Source: JBEKDJ01 sp050014415
Lineage (GTDB): Bacteria; Desulfobacterota; BSN033; UBA1163
NCBI GenBank assembly: GCA_050014415.1
Contig: JBEKDJ010000057.1
Location: 1-19,502 of the forward strand
DNA length: 19,502 nucleotides
Reading direction: 5' to 3'
Position numbers and translations under genes: made by a program. Within the stretch, counting starts at the first letter, position 1; the number at the start of each line of letters is the position of its first letter. Shown here in pieces: positions 6,054-14,090 of this stretch. Below the pieces are notes generated by a model, which was not told the origin of the DNA, ran no database searches, and worked only from the letters and a program-made list of their open reading frames with translations.

Positions 6054-6815
6054 ATGAGGCTAAGGCATAAGGTTTCGATCATCACTGGCGCAGGTGCCGG
6101 GATTGGCCAAGCGGCGGCTCTTCTTTTTGCTAAAGAAGGAGCCAAAGTCGTGGTCGCAGACTTCGATCCTAATGCGGGAAAAGAGACGCTAAATCAGATT
6201 AAAAAAGACGGAGGAGATGGACTCTTCATCAAGGTCAATGTGACCCGGGTAAAGGATGTAAAAAAGATGGTTGAAGAGACTTTAAAGCACTACGGAAAAA
6301 TTGATATTCTTGTGAATAATGCGGGTATCTATACAAAAGGCGATGTGGTCACCACCTCAGAAGAGAATTGGGATAGAATTCTCAATGTAAATTTAAGAGG
6401 AGTCTACCTCTGTTCCAAATACACGATCCCGGAGATGATCAAAAAAGGTGGGGGATCAATTGTCAATGTGGCTTCTGAGGCAGGTCTGGTGGGCATTAAG
6501 AATCAGGTCGTTTATAACGTATCAAAAGCGGCTGTCATCATGTTGACCAAATCCATGGCCATTGACTTTGCCGATAAGGGAATTCGAGTCAACAACGTCT
6601 GCCCAGGTACCACGGAGACCCCACTGGTAAGAGTTGCTATTCAAAAGGAGAAGAATCCAAAGAAGGCTCGAAAAGCTTTGGAAGAGTGCCGGCCGGCAAA
6701 TCGATTAGGAAAACCTGAAGAGATTGCCTCAGCGATTCTTTACATGGCTTCTGATGAACCGGGATATGCCACAGGTTCTTCACTCGTGATCGATGGTGGA
6801 TATACTGCCCAATAA
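6054..6815 (+). CDS. SDR family NAD(P)-dependent oxidoreductase (classical short-chain dehydrogenase)
   Basis: The protein has all classical SDR marks: Thr-Gly-Ala-Gly-Ala-Gly-Ile-Gly at residues 11-18 for the cofactor, an Asp after the second beta strand (Val-Val-Ala-Asp-Phe-Asp), which favours NAD over NADP, Asn-Asn-Ala-Gly near residue 85, and the catalytic Ser141, Tyr154 and Lys158 (Tyr-Asn-Val-Ser-Lys). The C-terminal Gly-Ser-Ser-Leu-Val-Ile-Asp-Gly-Gly is typical. It oxidises or reduces a hydroxyl group on a small polyol, sugar or sugar acid. AAGGAGGG at 6040-6047 abuts an in-frame ATG at 6048 with no spacing, so the ATG at 6054 is the better start and gives 253 residues. It opens the dehydrogenase cluster, 38 bases before the Gfo/Idh gene. 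The substrate cannot be read from the sequence. Confidence 0.92.
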   Translation: MRLRHKVSIITGAGAGIGQAAALLFAKEGAKVVVADFDPNAGKETLNQIKKDGGDGLFIKVNVTRVKDVKKMVEETLKHYGKIDILVNNAGIYTKGDVVTTSEENWDRILNVNLRGVYLCSKYTIPEMIKKGGGSIVNVASEAGLVGIKNQVVYNVSKAAVIMLTKSMAIDFADKGIRVNNVCPGTTETPLVRVAIQKEKNPKKARKALEECRPANRLGKPEEIASAILYMASDEPGYATGSSLVIDGGYTAQ

Positions 6816-6853
6816 TTGGAGATACATCTTTTTAGAAAGGACAGATTAAGCAA

Positions 6854-7888
6854 GTGGAAACAGAAAGGGTGAAGATTTGTGTAGTAGGCATGGGAAGGGC
6901 AGGAACCCTTCATGCTAAAAATCTTTTGTATCAAATCCCTCAGTCAGAGCTCATCGCTGTTGTGGATTCTATTCCCTCCCAACTCCAAAAGGCGATGAGT
7001 GAATTGAAAGGAAAGGCGAAGGGATTTACAAGCCTGACAGAGGCCCTTGAAAAAGTTGATTTTGATGCTGTTATCATTGCCACTTCGACCTTCACCCATG
7101 CCGGCCTCATTGAAGAGGCTGCCAAGGGGGAAAAGCACATCTTCTGTGAAAAACCCCTCGCGGTGATGTTAGAGGAATGCGAGAGGGTCATTGAAGTGGT
7201 AAAGAGTTCAAATATAAAATTCCAGATTGGCTTCGTGAGACGGTACGACTCTGCCTTCCAGGAGGCAAAACGAAAGATTGAGGAGGGCCTTTTAGGTGAG
7301 ATCGTCCTGATCAAATCGACTGGCAGAGGTCCTGGACTCCCTCCTGAGTGGGCCTGGGATATTCGGAAGAGCAATGGAATGCTGGCTGAGGTTAATAGTC
7401 ACGACTTCGATTCGATCCGCTGGCTAATAGCGAGTGAGTTTAAGCGAGTATATGCTGAGGCGGGAAATTTCAAGACACCGGAGGTCAAAAAGAAATATCC
7501 TAATTTCTATGATAATGCCGTTGTCACAGTACGATTCGAAAACGGAGCCATGGGTCTGGTGGATAGCAGTTGTCCTGCAGGTTATGGATATGATGCGCGA
7601 GTGGAGATCCTTGGGTCGAAAGGAATGATGCAGATCGGCGAGCTAAAAAATAAAGGTGTCACCCTCTGCACCCAAGAAAAAGGAATCACCTCATCGGCTT
7701 ACCGGGGTTGGCCGGAGCGTTTTGAAGAGGCCTACCCCGCCGAGATCCGCACCTTTATTCAAACGATCCTTGAAGACCGCACTCCTTCCCCGGATGCTTA
7801 TGATGGTTTGCGAACCGTAGAGGTGGTGCTTGCTGCGAATCGTTCGATTGAGACAGGAGAGGTTCAAGAGGTAAAGAGAATTCTATGA
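6854..7888 (+). CDS. Gfo/Idh/MocA family dehydrogenase, inositol 2-dehydrogenase-like
   Basis: This 344-residue protein starts with a Rossmann fold, Gly12-Met-Gly-Arg-Ala-Gly17. It carries the family catalytic Glu99-Lys100-Pro101 motif in Cys-Glu-Lys-Pro-Leu-Ala and the His183-Asp-Phe-Asp stretch, which lies where myo-inositol dehydrogenases (IolG) keep catalytic Asp and His. The length is normal. Such enzymes oxidise a ring or chain hydroxyl of sugars and cyclitols with NAD(P). It overlaps the following zinc dehydrogenase by four bases (ATGA), so the two are translationally coupled. A decayed paralogue at 14091-14403, about two thirds identical over the alignable 63-residue block, is again followed by remains of an MDR gene, so the pairing is old. 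The start is GTG 6854; a GTG five codons later is possible. Confidence 0.9.
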   Translation: METERVKICVVGMGRAGTLHAKNLLYQIPQSELIAVVDSIPSQLQKAMSELKGKAKGFTSLTEALEKVDFDAVIIATSTFTHAGLIEEAAKGEKHIFCEKPLAVMLEECERVIEVVKSSNIKFQIGFVRRYDSAFQEAKRKIEEGLLGEIVLIKSTGRGPGLPPEWAWDIRKSNGMLAEVNSHDFDSIRWLIASEFKRVYAEAGNFKTPEVKKKYPNFYDNAVVTVRFENGAMGLVDSSCPAGYGYDARVEILGSKGMMQIGELKNKGVTLCTQEKGITSSAYRGWPERFEEAYPAEIRTFIQTILEDRTPSPDAYDGLRTVEVVLAANRSIETGEVQEVKRIL

Positions 7889-8949
7889 AGGCCGTCTTGT
7901 GCAAGGGCATCGGATCATTAGAAGTGAAGGAGGTCCCCACTCCAAAGGTTGAACCAGGGGGCGTTTTAATCCGGGTCATGGCTGCAAGCCTCTGCGGAAC
8001 CGATCTGAGGATTCTCGACTTCGGTCATCGCAAAATTCCTGAAGGTACGGAAAGAATTCTCGGCCATGAATTCTCAGGCATCGTTGAAGAGATTGGCCCA
8101 GGGGCGGAGGGTTTCCGAGTAGGGGAGAGGGTTGCCGTTGCGCCCAATATCGGATGCGGAGCCTGCGAGCAGTGCGTTCAGGGAAGGGCCAACCTCTGTC
8201 CCCAATATGAGGCATTTGGCATCTCCCTCGATGGTGCTTTCGCTGAATGGATCCATATCCCAGCCAAAGCCGTACTCCAGGGAAATATCGTCAGTATTCC
8301 AGAGACCCTCTCCTTTGAAGAGGCAGCACTGACCGAACCGCTTTCCTGTGTCCTTAACGGTTTGGAGGCCTGTCAGATTCGATACGGGGATGCCCTTCTC
8401 ATCTTTGGTGCAGGCCCCATCGGTCTCATGCATCTGATGTTGGGCCGAATCTCAGGAACCCGGAAGGTGATCGTTGCTGACATTGTGGAGGAGAGACTCC
8501 GACTTGTAAAAGAACTGGGAGGCGATGCCATCCTCGACTCACGAGCAAGGGATTTCAAGGAGAAGGTTCTTTTCGAGACCGAGGGAAAAGGTCCTGATGT
8601 GATCATCACAGCCTGCCCTGTTCCCGAGGTCCAGGAAATAGCATTAGAGATAGCTGCTAGGGAGGGCCGGATCATTTTTTTTGGTGGCCTGCCTCAAGGG
8701 AGGGAAACGATCCATTGTCCATCGAACCTCATCCATTACAAGAACCTAAAGGTGACGGGGGTTACCGGAGGTTCGAATATTCAATTTCGCAGAGCTCTGA
8801 GTCTTGTGGCTTCGAAGCGAATTGATTTAAAACGTCTGATTACCCATTCCTTTGACATTGGACGAGCAAAAGCAGCCTTTGAAGTGGCTAAGGGGGGTGA
8901 AGGATTAAAGGTGATCATTCATCCCAATATCCAAAGGGGGGCAAATTGA
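7885..8949 (+). CDS. Zinc-dependent MDR alcohol/polyol dehydrogenase
   Basis: This 354-residue protein is a medium-chain dehydrogenase of the sorbitol/threonine dehydrogenase type. Catalytic zinc ligands are Cys37 (Leu-Cys-Gly-Thr-Asp), His61-Glu62 and probably Glu151. The structural zinc loop Cys91, Cys94, Cys97 and Cys105 is complete. The Rossmann motif Gly-Ala-Gly-Pro-Ile-Gly lies near residue 175, followed by an Asp at the end of the second strand, which suggests NAD. It overlaps both neighbours by four bases. An inosose dehydrogenase of this family (IolM) acts after IolG in the Thermotoga inositol route, so a two-step oxidation by this pair is plausible but unproven. A broken copy of its C-terminal half is at 14404-14847. 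Confidence 0.92.
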   Translation: MKAVLCKGIGSLEVKEVPTPKVEPGGVLIRVMAASLCGTDLRILDFGHRKIPEGTERILGHEFSGIVEEIGPGAEGFRVGERVAVAPNIGCGACEQCVQGRANLCPQYEAFGISLDGAFAEWIHIPAKAVLQGNIVSIPETLSFEEAALTEPLSCVLNGLEACQIRYGDALLIFGAGPIGLMHLMLGRISGTRKVIVADIVEERLRLVKELGGDAILDSRARDFKEKVLFETEGKGPDVIITACPVPEVQEIALEIAAREGRIIFFGGLPQGRETIHCPSNLIHYKNLKVTGVTGGSNIQFRRALSLVASKRIDLKRLITHSFDIGRAKAAFEVAKGGEGLKVIIHPNIQRGAN

Positions 8950-10451
8950 AAAAGCTCTTGCTCGGTATCGACATCGGAACCACTGGTACAAAAGCTGCTC
9001 TTTTTAATCGTGATGGGGAGTTGCTTAGCCAAGGACTTGAACCTTCTCGACTGATCCAGATCCGTCCCGGTGTCGTTGAACAAGATCTGGATGAGATCTA
9101 TGAAGAAACGGTGCGAGCAGTCAGGCGATGTCTTTCAGCAACCTCTGAAGATCCCAAAGATGTGGCTGCAATCTCCATCAATGGCCAAATGGCGGGTATC
9201 TGTGGCATCGATGAAGATTGGAACCCTGTCACCCCTTACGACTCCTGGCTCGACACCCGGTGCGAGCCCTTTGTTAGGATGATGATGGACCTGGCCGGAG
9301 ACCGGATCATACAGCTCTCAGGAGGTCCAGCCTCTTTCAATCATGGGCCAAAGATCCTCTGGTGGAAGAATGAGAAGCCAGAGAGCTATCAACGGATCTC
9401 CAAATTCGTGATGCCTTCTGTCTATGTTGCAGGAAAGATGGTAGGCCTAAAGTCGGAAGAAGCATGGATCGATTATACCTATCTCCATTTCTCCTGTTTG
9501 AGTGACCTGATGGAGAAACAATGGTCTAAGGAACTTTGTGCCCTCTTTGATATCGACCTCAGGAAGTTACCAAAAATTTTAAATCCATGGGATCGGATCG
9601 GTGACCTCTCTGAAAAGGAGGCCAAGGAGTTTGGCCTTGTGCCAGGAATACCCATTGCCGCCGGTTGTGGAGATACGGCTGCGACAGTCTTAGGAGGGGG
9701 TATCGTTCGACCGGGAATGGCCATTGATGTGGCCGGAACAGCCTCCTGTCTTATCACCTGCACGGACCGTTTCACCCCTGATGTGAAGCACCGGACAGTG
9801 ATGTGGCCAAGAGGGGTGATCCCAGGTTTATTTACGCCCATTGCCTATATCAATGGTGGGGGGCTCAACCTCGAATGGTTTAAGGATCAATTTGGCCAGG
9901 CCAGTTTTCAGGAACTCGATCGACTCGCCGAAACATTGGGACCCGGGGCAAACCGCCTTCTCTCCATTCCCCATTTTGGCGGAAGGGTATGCCCCAACGA
10001 TCCTCATCTGAGAGGTCTCTGGATGGGATTTTCGTGGAACCATCGGAAGGAACATTTCTATCGTTCCCTCCTCGAATCGATCGCTTTTGAATATGCTTTT
10101 TATCTTAAGATTCAGAGAGACCTTCAACCGGAGCAACAATTTGAAGAGGTACGGGTTATTGGAGGGGGAGCAAAATCGAGGGTCTGGAACCAGATCAAGG
10201 CAGATGTTCTCCAAATCCCTTATGTAAGGTTAGAACAGGAAGAGTTTGCCACGTTAGGGGGAGCGATCATTGGAGGCCGTATGGTTGGTTTTTGGGATGA
10301 TCTTGTAGAAGTGGCCACTCGATTTGCCAAACCAGGAGGTCGGATTGATCCGATAAGGGAAAATTCGATCCATTATCAAAAGCTTTCCGATCTTTATGAA
10401 GAACTCCTCCATCGAATGAAAGAGCTTTTTGAAAAGTTAAGTCAGGGATGA
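8946..10451 (+). CDS. FGGY-family carbohydrate kinase (xylulokinase-like)
   Basis: This 501-residue protein has the complete FGGY layout. The N-terminal phosphate loop reads Asp9-Ile-Gly-Thr-Thr-Gly-Thr-Lys. A substrate loop Ser-Trp-Leu-Asp-Thr-Arg lies near residue 100. The catalytic base region is Gly-Cys-Gly-Asp243-Thr-Ala-Ala, and the C-terminal ADP-binding stretch with Ile-Gly-Gly-Gly-Ala-Lys-Ser is near residue 405. The family phosphorylates ketoses and polyols such as xylulose, ribulose, erythritol and glycerol. The start is TTG 8946 in a TTGA overlap with the MDR stop, with AAAGGGGGG just upstream, so translation is coupled. As the only sugar kinase here, it probably commits the oxidised intermediate to phosphorylated metabolism and may produce the effector sensed by the RpiR-type regulator. 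Confidence 0.92.
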   Translation: MKKLLLGIDIGTTGTKAALFNRDGELLSQGLEPSRLIQIRPGVVEQDLDEIYEETVRAVRRCLSATSEDPKDVAAISINGQMAGICGIDEDWNPVTPYDSWLDTRCEPFVRMMMDLAGDRIIQLSGGPASFNHGPKILWWKNEKPESYQRISKFVMPSVYVAGKMVGLKSEEAWIDYTYLHFSCLSDLMEKQWSKELCALFDIDLRKLPKILNPWDRIGDLSEKEAKEFGLVPGIPIAAGCGDTAATVLGGGIVRPGMAIDVAGTASCLITCTDRFTPDVKHRTVMWPRGVIPGLFTPIAYINGGGLNLEWFKDQFGQASFQELDRLAETLGPGANRLLSIPHFGGRVCPNDPHLRGLWMGFSWNHRKEHFYRSLLESIAFEYAFYLKIQRDLQPEQQFEEVRVIGGGAKSRVWNQIKADVLQIPYVRLEQEEFATLGGAIIGGRMVGFWDDLVEVATRFAKPGGRIDPIRENSIHYQKLSDLYEELLHRMKELFEKLSQG

Positions 10452-10588
10452 CTTTAGAAATTTATCCCTGTAAAGGAATATCCGATTGTCCTCATGCAAC
10501 AGAAGCATTCCATCTTTTCCAAGTGGATCCTATAACGTTTGAAAGGGAAATTTCATGGTTCGAGGTGGATATGCAGGGAAAATCCTGA
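10448..10588 (+). CDS. Possible small protein of 46 residues between kinase and aldehyde oxidoreductase genes
   Basis: An ATG at 10448 forms an ATGA overlap with the kinase stop. The frame continues to TGA at 10586-10588, ending 34 bases inside the aldehyde oxidoreductase gene. The peptide begins Met-Thr-Leu-Glu-Ile-Tyr-Pro-Cys-Lys-Gly-Ile-Ser-Asp-Cys-Pro-His-Ala, with a Cys-x5-Cys pair and a nearby His that could bind metal. It fills what would otherwise be a 103-base gap in a tightly packed operon. I do not recognise a family. It could be a small partner protein, a translational coupler, or the N-terminal remnant of a longer lost gene. Support is limited to position, start and composition. 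Confidence 0.35.
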   Translation: MTLEIYPCKGISDCPHATEAFHLFQVDPITFEREISWFEVDMQGKS

Positions 10589-12369
10589 GAATTGACCTGA
10601 ATCACTTAAAAACTTCTGAAATGGATTACCCTGAGGAGTTAAGAAAAAAGTTTCTGGGAGGAAGGGGAGCGGCTGCTTATCTCTATTATCAGGAGATGCC
10701 TGCTAAGTTCGATCCATTGAGTTCGGATAATAAGATCTTTATTATGACAGGACCTCTTACCGGAATGCCGGTTCTTGCCAGCACTAAAATGAATCTGGCG
10801 ACCCGGTCACTGGATACTGGACATTATCTCTGTTCCAATTCCAGTGGAAATTTTGGTCCTTACCTGAAATTTGCTGGATACGATGGCTTGATTCTTGAAG
10901 GACAATCCCCTTCTCCTGTTTCCCTAATCATTGGAGATGACGGAGTGAAATTCCAGGACGCCTCCTATCTATGGGGAAGATTAACAACAGAGGTCGATGA
11001 ATACTTCAAAGAGGCGTTAGGGGGTAAAAGGGTCGGTGTGATGTCTATTGGGCCTGCGGCAGAACGGGGAGTCAGAATTGCCTGTATTCAGGTCGATGGG
11101 AGGAGCTTTGGCCGGGGTGGGGCAGGAGCGGTCATGGCTTCAAAGAACGTAAAAGCACTCGTCTCTCACGGAACAAAAGACACCTCCATTGCCAATCCTG
11201 AGGCCTTGAAAAGAGAAATCACCCAGGCGGGGAAAGACGTTCGCCAATCCAAGCATACTCATACCACTCATGGAACAGCCCAGTATACGGAGGTGATTAA
11301 TGAATTGGGATGTTATCCCACCCGTAATTTTCAAACTGCCGTATTCGATGGGATTGAGACCATCAGCTCAGTCTACATGAAAGAAAATTATTTTGTTCGG
11401 AACAAGGCCTGCTTTAGGTGTCCCATTGGCTGTGCACAGATCTGTGTGGTTAAGGAGGGCCCATTCAAGGGAGCCCAGAGCGATCCTGAGTATGAAACGA
11501 TCGGTGCCTTTGGTGGTCAATGTGGGGTGAGCGATTTTGGTGCCATCATTGCAGCGAATCAAATCTGCGACGAAGAGGGTATCGACACCATGACCACAGG
11601 GACCTTAATCGCCTTTGCCATGGAGTGTTTTGAAAGGGGATTGATTTCAAAAGAGGAGACCCAGGGGCTCGATTTACGTTTCGGAAATGCAGAAGCCATG
11701 GTGGAAATGGTACGCCGGATTGCCAAAAGAGAAGGGTTAGGAAATCTTCTGGCAGATGGATTTTCCGAGATCAAAAAGAAGCGACCTGAATTGGAATACT
11801 ACATGATGCATGTGAAGGGCATGGCCTTCGCCCACTACGAACCGAGGGGATTTCATGGAATTGGCTTGGGCTTTGGGACTTCCAGCCGCGGGGCCTGCCA
11901 CAATGTGGGAGGCTGGACCATTCGAGATGAACTGATCACCAAAGAGTACGATCGCTTTGCCACAAAGGGGAAAGGCCGTTTGGTTCAGACCCTCCAAGAC
12001 AATCGTGCCTATATCGACTCCCTTGGCATCTGCACTGTTGTCCGGGGTGCCCTTGGGTTTACTGATAACCCAACGGGAAAGATTTTAGAATTTGTGACTG
12101 GTTACGATTTCACCCCCGAGTTGATGACGATCGGGAGCAGGATCTGCACTCTGGAAAGACTTCTCCTTAACCGAGAAGGGATAACCAGAAAGGACGACTT
12201 ACTCCCACGACGCATCATGGAAGAGCCCCTGCCCGAGGGGATGGCAAAGGGAAGGGTCATCACACCGGAAATGTATGATGAAATGCTCGATGAGTATTAC
12301 CAGGTTCGGGGATGGGACAGCGACGGTGTGCCAAAAAAGGAAACACTCTCGGCTCTTTCGATTCCGTAG
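10555..12369 (+). CDS. Aldehyde:ferredoxin oxidoreductase (tungsten/molybdopterin AOR family)
   Basis: This 604-residue protein has the usual length and domain order of the AOR family. It opens with Gly-Tyr-Ala-Gly-Lys-Ile-Leu-Arg-Ile-Asp-Leu, the typical N-terminus, which supports the start at 10555. Pterin-binding glycine motifs follow (Gly-Gly-Arg-Gly near 35, Ile-Gly-Pro-Ala-Ala near 165, Gly-Arg-Gly-Gly-Ala-Gly-Ala-Val-Met near 187). The four [4Fe-4S] ligands are present: Cys286, Cys289 and Cys293 in Cys-Phe-Arg-Cys-Pro-Ile-Gly-Cys, and Cys493 in Leu-Gly-Ile-Cys. AORs oxidise aldehydes to acids and reduce ferredoxin in the cytoplasm of anaerobes. In this operon the aldehyde may come from the aldolase or be a sugar aldehyde. 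Subfamily (AOR, GAPOR, GOR or WOR type) cannot be settled by eye. Confidence 0.93.
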   Translation: MVRGGYAGKILRIDLNHLKTSEMDYPEELRKKFLGGRGAAAYLYYQEMPAKFDPLSSDNKIFIMTGPLTGMPVLASTKMNLATRSLDTGHYLCSNSSGNFGPYLKFAGYDGLILEGQSPSPVSLIIGDDGVKFQDASYLWGRLTTEVDEYFKEALGGKRVGVMSIGPAAERGVRIACIQVDGRSFGRGGAGAVMASKNVKALVSHGTKDTSIANPEALKREITQAGKDVRQSKHTHTTHGTAQYTEVINELGCYPTRNFQTAVFDGIETISSVYMKENYFVRNKACFRCPIGCAQICVVKEGPFKGAQSDPEYETIGAFGGQCGVSDFGAIIAANQICDEEGIDTMTTGTLIAFAMECFERGLISKEETQGLDLRFGNAEAMVEMVRRIAKREGLGNLLADGFSEIKKKRPELEYYMMHVKGMAFAHYEPRGFHGIGLGFGTSSRGACHNVGGWTIRDELITKEYDRFATKGKGRLVQTLQDNRAYIDSLGICTVVRGALGFTDNPTGKILEFVTGYDFTPELMTIGSRICTLERLLLNREGITRKDDLLPRRIMEEPLPEGMAKGRVITPEMYDEMLDEYYQVRGWDSDGVPKKETLSALSIP

Positions 12370-12488
12370 GGCGTTTCCTGCACGTGGTGGCGTTTTCGAA
12401 GCGGTTGTGCTCAGAGATAGTACCATTTGAAGGCCTACGACTGACAATGGGCAACTGACAGCGCCAGAAAGAGCGGAAAGGAGGCAAC

Positions 12489-13436
12489 ATGGAGTCAAAG
12501 TACAGAGTTCTCATTACATCAACGTCTTTCGGCAAAGCAGATCCCCTTCCTCTTCAGCGGCTGAAAGAGTATGGTTGTGAGGTCATAGAGAACCCCCACG
12601 GAAGGCCCCTGAAGGAGGATGAGCTGATACCTCTTTTGGCCGATGTGGACGGTGTCATTGCCGGTCTAGATGAATATACGGAAAGGGCGATCAAGAGTTC
12701 CTCAAGACTCAAGGTGATTTCCCGCTACGGCGTTGGTGTGGATAAGGTGAATTTGAAAGCAGCGGAGGCTTGTGGCGTCAAGGTGACCACCACCCCCGGG
12801 GTCAATACGCAGGCCGTGGCGGATCTGACCATGACATTGATGCTGGCGGTGGCTCGTAAGGTTCCGAAAGCAGATGCCAGTGTAAAGGAGGGCAAGTGGG
12901 AGAGGATCTTCGGACATTCCCTGTATCAAAAGAAACTCGGCTTGGTAGGGTTGGGCCAGATTTCCAGGGCTGTCACCAAGAGGGCCAAAGGGTTTGATAT
13001 GGAGATCTCTGTATTTACACGTTACCCTGATGCTTCCTTTGCAGAGGCGATGGGAGTTCGATACGCTGATTTTGATGAGCTTCTCGAACAGTCAGACTTC
13101 TTGTCCCTCCACTGTGTCCTGACAGAGGACCGAACTGAGATAATCGGTTATGAACAGCTGAAGAGAATGAAACCCACGGCCTATCTGATAAACACTGCCC
13201 GGGGGGCATTGATCAACGAAAATGGTCTCTATCGCGCCTTGAAGGAGGGGGTCATCGCTGGGGCAGCACTGGATACGTATGTTAACGAGCCACCGAAGGT
13301 AAGTCCACTGCTGACACTGGAGAATATTGTGACAACACCCCACATCGGGTCTTATACGTATGAAGCTGTTTTGGAAATGGGATTGATGTCTGTGAAAAAT
13401 CTGATGAAGGAGCTGGAAGGAGGGAAACAGAGATGA
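12489..13436 (+). CDS. D-2-hydroxyacid dehydrogenase (phosphoglycerate dehydrogenase-like)
   Basis: This 315-residue protein has the catalytic triad of the D-isomer 2-hydroxyacid dehydrogenases: Arg238 (Asn-Thr-Ala-Arg-Gly), Glu267 (Asn-Glu-Pro-Pro) and His285 (Pro-His-Ile-Gly). The substrate-binding Gly-Val-Gly-Val-Asp at residues 81-85 resembles SerA and glyoxylate/hydroxypyruvate reductases. The NAD loop is Gly154-Leu-Gly-Gln-Ile-Ser159, with Ser in place of the usual last Gly. It has no C-terminal ACT domain, so a SerA-type role in serine synthesis is less likely than reduction of hydroxypyruvate, glyoxylate or a 2-keto sugar acid. A strong AAGGAGG precedes the ATG, and the stop overlaps the aldolase start by four bases, tying its job to aldolase products or substrates. 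Confidence 0.9.
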   Translation: MESKYRVLITSTSFGKADPLPLQRLKEYGCEVIENPHGRPLKEDELIPLLADVDGVIAGLDEYTERAIKSSSRLKVISRYGVGVDKVNLKAAEACGVKVTTTPGVNTQAVADLTMTLMLAVARKVPKADASVKEGKWERIFGHSLYQKKLGLVGLGQISRAVTKRAKGFDMEISVFTRYPDASFAEAMGVRYADFDELLEQSDFLSLHCVLTEDRTEIIGYEQLKRMKPTAYLINTARGALINENGLYRALKEGVIAGAALDTYVNEPPKVSPLLTLENIVTTPHIGSYTYEAVLEMGLMSVKNLMKELEGGKQR

Positions 13437-14083
13437 TCAAGAAAATTGAAATCCTGAACCGGATTGTGGAAACCGGCGTAATTGCTGTCGTCCGGGCCGA
13501 GTCGGCAGAACAGGCTGTCAAAGTCATTGACGCCGCTCGGGAGGGCGGGATTCTCGCCCTTGAAGTCACGATGACTGTGCCGGGAGCCATCGACGTGATA
13601 AAGGAAATATGCAGTAAATACGGGGGTGGCGATGAGATCATCGGGGCCGGAACAGTACTCGATGCTGAGACAGCCCGCATGGCTATGCTGGCCGGCGCCC
13701 AGTTTATCGTTGGCCCCACCCTGAATGCCGATATGATACGCATTTGCAACCGCTATCAGATCAATTGCATCCCAGGGACAATGTCGGTCACTGAAATCCT
13801 GCAGGCCCTTGAACTGGGGGCTTCGATTGTCAAGATCTTTCCTGGGAGCCTCTTGAAACCAGATTTTGTCAAGAACGTTCATGGGCCCATTCCTTACGCC
13901 CCATTGATGCCTACCGGTGGTGTCACAGTTGAAAACGCTCCAGAGTGGATTCGAGCTGGCGCCGTCGCTATCGGTGTGGGAGGCGACCTCACAAAGGATG
14001 GTCTTGCCAAAGGTGATTACTCCCTGATCACAAAAAAGGCTGAGGCTTATGTCAAGGCCGTTCGGGAAGCGCGATCACGGTGA
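13433..14083 (+). CDS. KDPG/KHG aldolase (2-dehydro-3-deoxy-phosphogluconate / 4-hydroxy-2-oxoglutarate aldolase family)
   Basis: This 216-residue class I aldolase has Arg21 (Val-Val-Arg), the catalytic Glu44 (Leu-Glu-Val-Thr), Gly-Ala-Gly-Thr-Val at 71-75, the Schiff-base Lys134 (Val-Lys-Ile-Phe-Pro-Gly) and Pro-Thr-Gly-Gly-Val at 160-164, in the positions known for E. coli Eda (Glu45, Lys133). It cleaves a 2-keto-3-deoxy sugar acid, usually phosphorylated, to pyruvate and an aldehyde. After Glu-Val-Thr the E. coli Leu-Arg-Thr is replaced by Met-Thr-Val-Pro, so the acceptor may differ. It is coupled to the dehydrogenase by an ATGA overlap with GGAGGG upstream. No 6-phosphogluconate dehydratase or KDG kinase is visible in the window, so the source of the substrate is open. 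It is the last intact gene before the decayed region. Confidence 0.9.
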   Translation: MIKKIEILNRIVETGVIAVVRAESAEQAVKVIDAAREGGILALEVTMTVPGAIDVIKEICSKYGGGDEIIGAGTVLDAETARMAMLAGAQFIVGPTLNADMIRICNRYQINCIPGTMSVTEILQALELGASIVKIFPGSLLKPDFVKNVHGPIPYAPLMPTGGVTVENAPEWIRAGAVAIGVGGDLTKDGLAKGDYSLITKKAEAYVKAVREARSR

Positions 14084-14090
14084 GGACAGG

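Noticed and set aside
6940..7374. 144-codon open frame on the minus strand inside the Gfo/Idh gene
   Set aside because: It lies wholly opposite a gene with complete catalytic motifs, lacks a ribosome binding site and resembles no family.
13282..13882. Two long minus-strand frames (155 and 176 codons) over the aldolase gene
   Set aside because: The plus-strand aldolase has all catalytic residues and a coupled start; the opposite frames are overlapping shadows.
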